A stretch of DNA of 64,000 nt from Thermococcus pacificus (GTDB lineage Archaea > Methanobacteriota_B > Thermococci > Thermococcales > Thermococcaceae). The DNA lies in assembly GCF_002214485.1 (NCBI RefSeq), contig NZ_CP015102.1, positions 124,001-188,000 of the forward strand, given 5' to 3'. The translations under genes and the position numbers were made by a program. Below the pieces are notes generated by a model. That model did no database searches. It was not told the DNA's origin and saw only the letters and a program-made list of their open reading frames with translations. Positions 58,423 to 64,000 of the stretch are shown one piece after another (positions within the stretch are counted from its first letter, which is position 1; every line of letters starts with the position of its first letter).

Positions 58423-59229
58423 ATGTTCACCGTCGACGAGATTTCGGAACTGGTGAGGGAGATAAGGCGTGAGAACGGCTTTCCGGACAGTCCGTTCAGG
58501 ATAGACGAGGTTCGCTATGACCCGGAGGGGGACAAGCTCTTCATAATAGCCCACGACAGAACTGACAAGAGCGTCCTCATTGGTAACAGCTTCGTCATCG
58601 GAAAGCTCCGCGAGAGGCTTGGAGTTAAACAGCTCACGGTTTATTCCAACCTCGACCTCGAAATAAAAAGGAGAAAGCTTGAGAAAGCCGAGAGGCTGGT
58701 AGAAGACACCGAGCTGGAGTTTCTGCTTCCAATAATCGAGGCGGAAAAGCGCTTCCCTCCTCGGAAGTGGCCAGAGGTGAAAGGGGACGTTAAAACGCTC
58801 GTCTTCCTCAGCTTCAACGCTAAGGCCCTAATAGGCTTCGCCCAGAGGTTAAACCTGCCCCACGAAGCGGTTGGACTAAAGTATACCTTCCCCAAGCTCC
58901 AATACGAGCCCGTGGAAGGAGAGCCGAGAGAGCTCCTCTCCCCGAACGAGGAAAAGCTCGTGGAGCTTGCAAAGGAAAGGGGGGCGAAGCTCGTTCTCGC
59001 GGACTTCCCCTTCGGGCTGAGGTGGAGCGAGGGAATAGCTCTCCTCAACCCGTTCCGCTTCCTACACATCGGCTTCTTTGAACTGAAATACCTCTTCGGC
59101 TTTGAGTTTCCCACAATGATTGATTACGACGCCCTCATCCGTTTTGTAGCTGAGCTAACGTACGAGGGCCTTATGGAATCAACGGATGGGGCAAACGTAA
59201 TATGGCGCTACTGGAGGCGTAGGAAATGA
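58423..59229 (+). CDS. Uncharacterised protein upstream of a small kinase-like gene
   Basis: I do not recognise this 268-residue soluble protein. It begins MFTVDEISELVREIRRENGF, with a beta-rich first third (GDKLFIIAHDRTDKSVLIGNSFVIGKLRERLG) followed by a helical charged segment (LEIKRRKLEKAERLVEDTELEFLLPIIEAEKRF) and a hydrophobic core LVFLSFNAKALIGFAQRLNLPHEAVGLKYTFPKL. ATG 58423 follows GTGGGGTTGCC with TATA-like CCTTAAAAGC at 58391-58400. The next gene starts on its stop codon (ATGATAA), so the two are coupled. Confidence 0.72.
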   Translation: MFTVDEISELVREIRRENGFPDSPFRIDEVRYDPEGDKLFIIAHDRTDKSVLIGNSFVIGKLRERLGVKQLTVYSNLDLEIKRRKLEKAERLVEDTELEFLLPIIEAEKRFPPRKWPEVKGDVKTLVFLSFNAKALIGFAQRLNLPHEAVGLKYTFPKLQYEPVEGEPRELLSPNEEKLVELAKERGAKLVLADFPFGLRWSEGIALLNPFRFLHIGFFELKYLFGFEFPTMIDYDALIRFVAELTYEGLMESTDGANVIWRYWRRRK

Positions 59230-59804
59230 TAATTGGTGTTGTTGGAAAGATTGCCGCCGGAAAAACAACCGTCGCGAAGTTCTTCGAGGAGAAAGGCTTC
59301 TGCAGGGTCTCCTGCAGCGACCCGCTGATAGACCTGCTGACCCACAACGTTTCCGACTACTCGTGGATCCCGGAGCTACCGGAGAAGGCCGAGCCGACGC
59401 GCGACAGGCTTATCGAGTTCGGGAAGTACCTGAAGGACAAGTACGGCGGGGACATCCTGATAAAACTCGCCGTTGACAAGAAGAGGCACTGCAGGAACAT
59501 CGTCATCGACGGAGTCCGCTCAAAGGAGGAGATAGAGGCCATAAAGAGAATGGGCGGAAAGGTCATCTATGTCGAGGCGAGGCCAGAGATAAGGTTCGAG
59601 CGCCTCATGAGGAGAAAGGCGAGCAAGGATAAGACTATCAAGAGCTTTGAGGACTTCAAAGCGATGGACGACGCCGAGGAAAGGCTCTACCACACGAGCG
59701 AGCTGAAGGACCTCGCGGACTATATCATTGTGAACGAGGGCACTCTGGAGGAGCTGCGGAAGAAAGTTAAAGGAATAATAGACGACATCGCGGGGAAGGT
59801 TTAA
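59226..59804 (+). CDS. P-loop kinase of the dephospho-CoA kinase/UPF0200-like group
   Basis: The 192-residue protein has Walker A GVVGKIAAGKTTVAKFF, a base- and substrate-binding region around RLIEFGKYLKDKYGGDILIK, and the strand IVIDGVRSKEEIEAIKRMGGKVIYVEARPEIRFERLMRRK typical of small nucleotide or CoA-type kinases in archaea. The exact substrate is not assigned. Its ATG overlaps the stop of the previous gene. A DUF104 antitoxin gene follows 15 bases later. Confidence 0.78.
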   Translation: MIIGVVGKIAAGKTTVAKFFEEKGFCRVSCSDPLIDLLTHNVSDYSWIPELPEKAEPTRDRLIEFGKYLKDKYGGDILIKLAVDKKRHCRNIVIDGVRSKEEIEAIKRMGGKVIYVEARPEIRFERLMRRKASKDKTIKSFEDFKAMDDAEERLYHTSELKDLADYIIVNEGTLEELRKKVKGIIDDIAGKV

Positions 59805-59819
59805 AGGGAGTTCGGTGAA

Positions 59820-60032
59820 ATGAGAGACGGTGGTGGTAGGGAGATCATTGAGGCCATCTATGAGGACGGCGTTTTAAAGCCGTTAAAAAAGCCCAAGCTT
59901 AGAGAGCACTCTAAGGTGAGGATAAAGATAATCCCCGAGGACGTGGACGATCTTCTGGATTCACTCGTGATTGAGAAAGTTGGGAGCATAGACTACAAGC
60001 GCCTTAAGGAGGCCTATTATGAGTCGCTCTGA
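59820..60032 (+). CDS. DUF104/AF2212-type antitoxin
   Basis: The 70-residue protein matches the DUF104 antitoxins usually paired with VapC-type PIN toxins: [34 protein letters not shown] is the family core, followed by a toxin-binding tail ([27 protein letters not shown]). ATG 59820 lies after GGAGTTCGGTGAA. The toxin frame that overlaps its end is cut short after 13 codons, so the antitoxin looks orphaned. Confidence 0.82.
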   Translation: MRDGGGREIIEAIYEDGVLKPLKKPKLREHSKVRIKIIPEDVDDLLDSLVIEKVGSIDYKRLKEAYYESL

Positions 60033-60060
60033 GGTATTCGTTGACAAGTCCCATTCTTAA
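60019..60060 (+). pseudogene. Remnant of a VapC PIN-domain toxin
   Basis: ATG 60019, preceded by AAGGAGG and overlapping the antitoxin stop by 14 bases, encodes [13 protein letters not shown] before TAA. VapC toxins start with a short strand ending in the catalytic Asp, as in VFVDTS; the match up to VFVD is clear and then the frame ends. The rest of a roughly 130-residue toxin is missing, since the next gene starts 21 bases later. Confidence 0.7.
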
Positions 60061-60081
60061 AAATCTTCGGAGTTGAGTAAC

Positions 60082-60678
60082 ATGAACATCCTCGTCATCG
60101 CCCCCTGCCTGCTAAGCCCGTTCTACGTCTACCGAGGGCCAAAGGAGAAGGAGTACGAAACGGCCAAGAGGCTCCGTGAGCTTCTCGGGAAGCTCGACGA
60201 TGAGTGGCAGGTTTTAGTATATCCATGCCCGGAGTTCGAGCTGATCGGCTGGCCCCGCGCCCCAGCGAGCAGGGAAGTCTACGAGAAGTTGGGCATGCGA
60301 GAAAGGGCAAAGGTAATAGCGGACTTCGTTGGAAGGGTTCTTACCGAAGAGAAGCCCGAAAAGGTAGTGTTCGTCGGCGTCAAAGGCTCACCAACCTGCG
60401 GCGTCTTCCACACCAGCTCAAGCGACCCCGAAAAATACCCATACATGGCTATGCAGGAGTTTTTCTACCTGGGCAAGGAGGAAAGGTTAAAGCGCTCGAA
60501 GGAGCTTGTGGGGGAGCAGGGCTTCAGGCTCGTAGAGATACCGGGGATACTCTTCGAGATACTTATGGCGAGGTTCCCGGAGGGGGTTTACGTAGAATTT
60601 GACAAGGGGGATATCGAAGAGAGCCTTAACAGGCTCGCAAACATCCTTGAACATCATGGCTCACAGCAGGTGCGATAA
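60082..60678 (+). CDS. TudS-like (DUF523-related) Fe-S protein
   Basis: The 198-residue protein has the three conserved regions of DUF523/TudS thiouracil desulfurases in order: a first cysteine in VIAPCLLSPFYVYRGP, then YPCPEFELIGWPRAPASREVY, then GVKGSPTCGVFHTSSSD. The three cysteines could bind a [4Fe-4S] cluster with one open site. It may remove sulfur from modified bases, or do something related; sequence differs enough from bacterial TudS that function is not certain. ATG 60082 has a weak GGAG upstream; TTG 60073 is possible. Confidence 0.65.
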   Translation: MNILVIAPCLLSPFYVYRGPKEKEYETAKRLRELLGKLDDEWQVLVYPCPEFELIGWPRAPASREVYEKLGMRERAKVIADFVGRVLTEEKPEKVVFVGVKGSPTCGVFHTSSSDPEKYPYMAMQEFFYLGKEERLKRSKELVGEQGFRLVEIPGILFEILMARFPEGVYVEFDKGDIEESLNRLANILEHHGSQQVR

Positions 60679-60731
60679 TCGCACAAAGTTTATTAGGTAG
60701 TTTTCCCCATAACAACAAGCTGGGAGGCCAA

Positions 60732-61790
60732 ATGAATGTGATATTACTTCACACCGGACAGACCCTAAGCTTCGGTGCAAAGCTCTTCGCCGCGATTTAT
60801 CTTTGGTACTCTTATCGGAGATCATTTAGAAAGTCCGCCCTGATTTTCTCCGTTGCGTTCCTGACGGCCTCCCTGCAGGTTCTCGGTGATCTCATTGAAA
60901 TCGAAACGGCCACCATCACCATGGAAGCCCTCTTCGCTTCACTCCTCTTCTATGGGAGTCTCAAACTCCTCGATGAGGAGGGACTTTCATTTACGGTCAG
61001 CCGTGGCTACTACGTCTCCCTAACCCCACTCATCCTCACTCTCTACATGCTTACCGCGGAGCGCTCAAGTCCCCCCAACTGGCTCGCCACGGTTGGCGTC
61101 GCATACGTGGTTTCTGGCCTCTTTATCCTCCTTTCAGGTTTTCTGCTCTTGGGTCTGAGGAACCTCTACGGCAACACTCTGAAGTACCTTGGGATTCTAC
61201 TGATTGTTTATGGGGCACACGAGATGGACTACCCCCTGCTCCGGCCAGTTGACTGGTTCGCACCCTTTGGATTCTCGCTGAGCGCTGCGCTGACCCTGCT
61301 TATCGCATACTTCTTTGTGAGGTTCGCGGGACAGGAAGAGTTCCTAAAGCTCCCTCCAGAACGTTCAAAGCCACTCAAAGAAATCAAGCCTGGACTTACT
61401 CTGCTGTCTCCAGAGGAGTACAAAAAGCTCTTACCCCCGATCAAGGAACTTCCTCTCTTGGCATTCACAAGGAACCCACGAGAGGCCCCAGAGAACTGGA
61501 CTGTTTACACCATAAGCCAGATAGAGCGCGAACGCACGGTATCCCCCACAAACCTCCCCAAGATCACAGAAACCGTGAGCAGGTATTTAAAAACAGCTGG
61601 AAACGGGGGCATAGCCCTCATCGACGGCATTGAGTACCTCAATATGTACAACGGATTTGAAGCAACTGCCAAGTGGCTAAGCGCACTCGGGGACATCGCC
61701 TATGTTAACAACGGAAGCGTGATCGTGGTGACCGAGAGGGAGGCCTGGAATGAGAGGGAGTGGAACCTTCTCATGAGGTTAGTAGCCTGA
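60732..61790 (+). CDS. Membrane protein with C-terminal DUF835 domain
   Basis: The 352-residue protein has six or seven membrane helices (about residues 10-200), then a soluble DUF835 domain (GLTLLSPEEYKKLLPPIKELPLLAFTRNPREAPENWTVYTISQ, TAGNGGIALIDGIEYLNMYNGFEATAKWLSALGDIAYVNNGSVIVVTE). It is the second protein of this kind in the window; the other, at 36.7 kb, has fewer helices. A TATA-like GTTTATTAGG lies at 60688-60697 and GGGAGG precedes the ATG. Function unknown. Confidence 0.78.
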   Translation: MNVILLHTGQTLSFGAKLFAAIYLWYSYRRSFRKSALIFSVAFLTASLQVLGDLIEIETATITMEALFASLLFYGSLKLLDEEGLSFTVSRGYYVSLTPLILTLYMLTAERSSPPNWLATVGVAYVVSGLFILLSGFLLLGLRNLYGNTLKYLGILLIVYGAHEMDYPLLRPVDWFAPFGFSLSAALTLLIAYFFVRFAGQEEFLKLPPERSKPLKEIKPGLTLLSPEEYKKLLPPIKELPLLAFTRNPREAPENWTVYTISQIERERTVSPTNLPKITETVSRYLKTAGNGGIALIDGIEYLNMYNGFEATAKWLSALGDIAYVNNGSVIVVTEREAWNEREWNLLMRLVA

Positions 61791-61822
61791 CCCTCCGCCC
61801 CGAAAGAGGATTTAGAAAAAAG

Positions 61823-63178
61823 CTAAATTTGGATGTCCCCAATAGCCTTCTTCACCAGCCTTTTCGCCCTTTCCATCAGCTCTCTGGCTTTCTCCTCCGT
61901 GTGTGCCTCAAGGGTTATCCTCATTATCGGCTCTGTCCCGCTCGGACGGAAGAGAATCCACCACTCGTCGTTCTCTATTCTGACACCGTCGATGTCTATC
62001 AATCGCTTGTAGTCGAAGGTCTTGAGTGCCTCCCTAGCTATGATTTCCATTGCCTTAGCCTTCTTTTCGTTGGGGCAGGGGATTTTTGCCCTCAAAGTTA
62101 CGTAGCGCGGGACTTCTCTGGCAAGCTCGCTGAGCGGGCCGAGTTTATCAACCATCTCCATAACAAGAGCGCCGGCGAAAATTCCGTCCGGAGTGAGGTT
62201 CCACTGGGGGATTATCCACGTCCCGCTCGGCTCGCCGCCGAAGACGCCGCCGTGTCTGGCAAGTTCATCCGCAACCGCAACGTCCCCGACGCGCGTCCTG
62301 ATGACTTCACCGCCGAGGGGCCTTACGTAGTCATCCAGCGCAAAGCCAGCATCAACCGTGGTGACGACTTTTCCCTTCCCGAACTTCCTCAGCATGTAGC
62401 CCGCTATAAGAGAGAGCATCACCTCGTACTCGACGAAGTTGCCCCTGTCATCAACTACCCCAATCCTGTCAGCATCGCCGTCGTGGGCTATTCCAACGTC
62501 AGCGTTCATCGCCTTCACTGTCTTCGCCAGAGCGGAAAGGCTTTTGGCGTTCGGCTCAAGCTCGCGAACGAAGAAGCCGCTTGGGTGGGAGTTGAGCGAG
62601 ATGACTTTATTCCCAAGCTCGCGCTGGAGGTACGGGCTTATAATTGAACCAGCTCCATTGCCGGCGTCGAGGACGACGGTGTAGGAGCCGTCGAGGTGAA
62701 CCATCTCAAGGGCCCTTTTGATGTACTCCTTTCTCGGGTCTGCCTTCCTAACCCTTCCGATTTCGTTCCAAGGAGCTTTTTTGAAGTTTCCGGAGTCGAT
62801 TATCGCCTCAAGCTGAGCCTCCATCTCCGGCGTGTAGGCCATCCCGTTCGGCTGCCAGACCTTTATGCCGTTGTATTCCGGGGGATTGTGGGAGGCAGTT
62901 ATCGTTACGCCCGCATCCGCCCCGTAGAGCCTTATCGCAAAGCCGGTTAGGGGAGTCGGAGCCAAACCGATGTCTATGACCTCTACTCCGACCGAGAGAA
63001 GCCCGCTTATTAGAGCGTTCTTCAGCATCTCACCGCTCGTTCTCGTGTCCTTTCCGACGACGACCGTTCCCCCGCCGAGGTAAGTTCCAAGGGCCTTTCC
63101 GACCCTCAAAGCCAGCTCAGGTGTGAGCTTTTCGTTTACGACCTCCCTGATGCCGCTGGTTCCGAAGTACTTTCCCAT
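61823..63178 (-). CDS. Phosphohexomutase (phosphoglucosamine/phosphomannomutase)
   Basis: The 451-residue enzyme interconverts 1- and 6-phosphates of hexoses or hexosamines. It begins [12 protein letters not shown], holds the phosphoserine loop [15 protein letters not shown], the metal loop [15 protein letters not shown], the sugar loop FGGEPSGTW and the phosphate loop [12 protein letters not shown]. Archaeal family members cover phosphoglucosamine and phosphomannose substrates, so the exact one is open; either would feed the glycosylation genes in this window. ATG 63178 follows GGTGGTTATC; GTG 63187 is an alternative. Confidence 0.9.
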   Translation of the reverse strand: MGKYFGTSGIREVVNEKLTPELALRVGKALGTYLGGGTVVVGKDTRTSGEMLKNALISGLLSVGVEVIDIGLAPTPLTGFAIRLYGADAGVTITASHNPPEYNGIKVWQPNGMAYTPEMEAQLEAIIDSGNFKKAPWNEIGRVRKADPRKEYIKRALEMVHLDGSYTVVLDAGNGAGSIISPYLQRELGNKVISLNSHPSGFFVRELEPNAKSLSALAKTVKAMNADVGIAHDGDADRIGVVDDRGNFVEYEVMLSLIAGYMLRKFGKGKVVTTVDAGFALDDYVRPLGGEVIRTRVGDVAVADELARHGGVFGGEPSGTWIIPQWNLTPDGIFAGALVMEMVDKLGPLSELAREVPRYVTLRAKIPCPNEKKAKAMEIIAREALKTFDYKRLIDIDGVRIENDEWWILFRPSGTEPIMRITLEAHTEEKARELMERAKRLVKKAIGDIQI

Positions 63179-63257
63179 GATAACCACCCGTGAGAATTAT
63201 GTTTGGTGGTGAGACGGGAGAAATATAATCTTTTCCCAAACACAAAAAGGGAAAAAC

Positions 63258-63716
63258 TCAGAGGAGGCTGAAGCGCGGGGCCTTGACCTTTATGCCGAGG
63301 CCTTCAAGGGTCTTCTTCAGTTCCCTGATGTGAATCGTGGCGTCCCCTTCGTAGAACTTGTAGTTATTTCCCCCTTTGACCTCAATCTCACCCCTCTTCC
63401 CCGACTCAGAGTCGCCGCTCTTTATCTTGACTTCCTTGACTTCGCGAAGCGGTATCTCGAAGTTCTCCGGGCTCTCCTTCAGGATTTCCTCAGGCGACAT
63501 CTCGTAGTACTTGTTCCAGTGGCCGTAGGCACCGGCAACACCCTTGAGGAAGCCCTTAATGCCCCCTCCGGCCTCTTTCTTAATCTCCTTGGCGAGTTCC
63601 TTAGTCAGAAAGACCACTATCATCCTCTCGTTCGTTATGACGAGGCTCGCCCTGCTTTCCCTCATGAAGCCCCTCTTGTAGTCAAGATTGCCGACAACGT
63701 GGAGGACTTTCTCCAT
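63258..63716 (-). CDS. Uncharacterised small protein, possibly a PH-like domain
   Basis: The 152-residue protein starts with beta strands (VLHVVGNLDYKRGFMRESRASLVITNERMIVVFLT) in a pattern like bacterial PH-type domains, where the phrase LVITNERMIV is common, then a glycine-rich helix (KKEAGGGIKGFLKGVAGAYGHW) and strands ending in a helix (IHIRELKKTLEGLGI). No catalytic residues are evident. The start is ten bases after the end of the partial gene at the right edge, so they share an operon. Confidence 0.65.
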   Translation of the reverse strand: MEKVLHVVGNLDYKRGFMRESRASLVITNERMIVVFLTKELAKEIKKEAGGGIKGFLKGVAGAYGHWNKYYEMSPEEILKESPENFEIPLREVKEVKIKSGDSESGKRGEIEVKGGNNYKFYEGDATIHIRELKKTLEGLGIKVKAPRFSLL

Positions 63717-63726
63717 TTCCCTCGCC

Positions 63727-64000
63727 TCAGCTGGTGAACCTCGCTATCTCCTCCCCGCTCGGGTTCAGAACCCTGAGGACGAGGTTTCCGCCGAGCCTCT
63801 CGGAGAGGTCCGCAGCCATCTCCTGGTATATGCTCTCAGCGTCGCCTATCTCATCGGCACTGTTGAACGAACTCATGGCACCTATCGTGTATGGGTTGCT
63901 CCCGTCGATGAATATGTCCCACGGGCCGCTTCCCGCGACGGAAACCGCGTAGTCGAGAACCTTCTGAGCGTCGTCTTCACTAACACCTGCGTACCAGACG
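63727..64000 (-). CDS. C-terminal end of an uncharacterised gene (partial)
   Basis: The minus strand is open from the right edge to TGA 63727-63729, giving the last 90 residues of a protein that starts outside the window: VWYAGVSEDDAQKVLDYA, VAGSGPWDIFIDGSNPYTI, MSSFNSADEIGDAESIY, LSERLGGNLVLRVLNPSG. The pattern is strand-helix-strand with normal codon use. No family is recognised from this fragment. It lies upstream of the PH-like gene in the same unit. Confidence 0.7.
   Translation of the reverse strand, partial: VWYAGVSEDDAQKVLDYAVSVAGSGPWDIFIDGSNPYTIGAMSSFNSADEIGDAESIYQEMAADLSERLGGNLVLRVLNPSGEEIARFTS

Overview
The window is chromosomal DNA of a hyperthermophilic euryarchaeon of the order Thermococcales, most likely Thermococcus. 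The evidence is archaeal information-processing genes (PAN, proteasome beta, RFC large and small, RadB, RIO2, EndA, class I LysRS, diphthine synthase), an rRNA operon in the order 16S - tRNA-Ala(TGC) - 23S with no linked 5S, TATA boxes about 30 bases before many starts, GGTG-type ribosome sites, and Thermococcales families such as Nfn/sulfide dehydrogenase small subunit, FAU-1, DUF835 and ThiR. Genes are tightly packed, with many 1-50 base overlaps.

Layout. 0-3.5 kb: redox gene nfnS (with the first codons of its large subunit at the left edge), a CoA-pathway ligase, an HTH regulator and dph5. 3.5-4.6 kb: tRNA-Val(CAC) and tRNA-Arg(CCG) flank about 0.85 kb of AT-rich sequence without a recognisable gene. 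4.7-9.8 kb: a BlaI-like repressor with an M48 protease and dCMP deaminase, then lipid-linked glycosylation genes (DUF2304, a HAD-GT2 fusion, an AglH-like transferase) and a lone cas6. 10-20.4 kb: PAN, RIO2, a LipS-type radical SAM enzyme, three MFS transporters, isoaspartyl peptidase, PhoU-AbrB, IorB and a frameshifted methyltransferase. 20.4-24.7 kb: LysRS, a polyprenol kinase-like membrane enzyme, DUF366 and a HAD phosphatase. 24.8-30 kb: the rRNA operon, with bulge-helix-bulge processing stems around both large rRNAs.

30-48.6 kb: PRPP synthetase, DUF1614, an MBL hydrolase, RadB, FAU-1, MoaA, a DUF835 protein overlapping a Trm5-like gene, RFC, Kbl, EndA, an acetyltransferase, a BtuCD-type transporter, proteasome beta next to a membrane-anchored zincin, and threonine synthase. 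48.6-64 kb: a LigB-like protein, a large membrane protein, two divergent tRNA-editing enzymes (AlaX, YbaK), a COG2403 P-loop protein, a thiR-vanZ-yjbQ operon, pyrBI, an ECF S-component behind a strong dyad, a DUF104 antitoxin with a 13-residue remnant of its toxin, a TudS-like protein, a second DUF835 protein and a phosphohexomutase.

Most of the window is housekeeping. The most unusual signals are: paired SurR-type sites at the nfn promoter; a 5-base tandem duplication that breaks a methyltransferase; two complete BHB motifs in the same window as the endonuclease predicted to cut them; a GC-rich structured leader with K-turn-like strands before an EamA gene; nested dyads at the ECF/unknown divergent promoter; a Trm5-family protein without the family NPP/NLP motif; and an orphan antitoxin. 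No CRISPR array, insertion sequence, integrase or replication origin was found.
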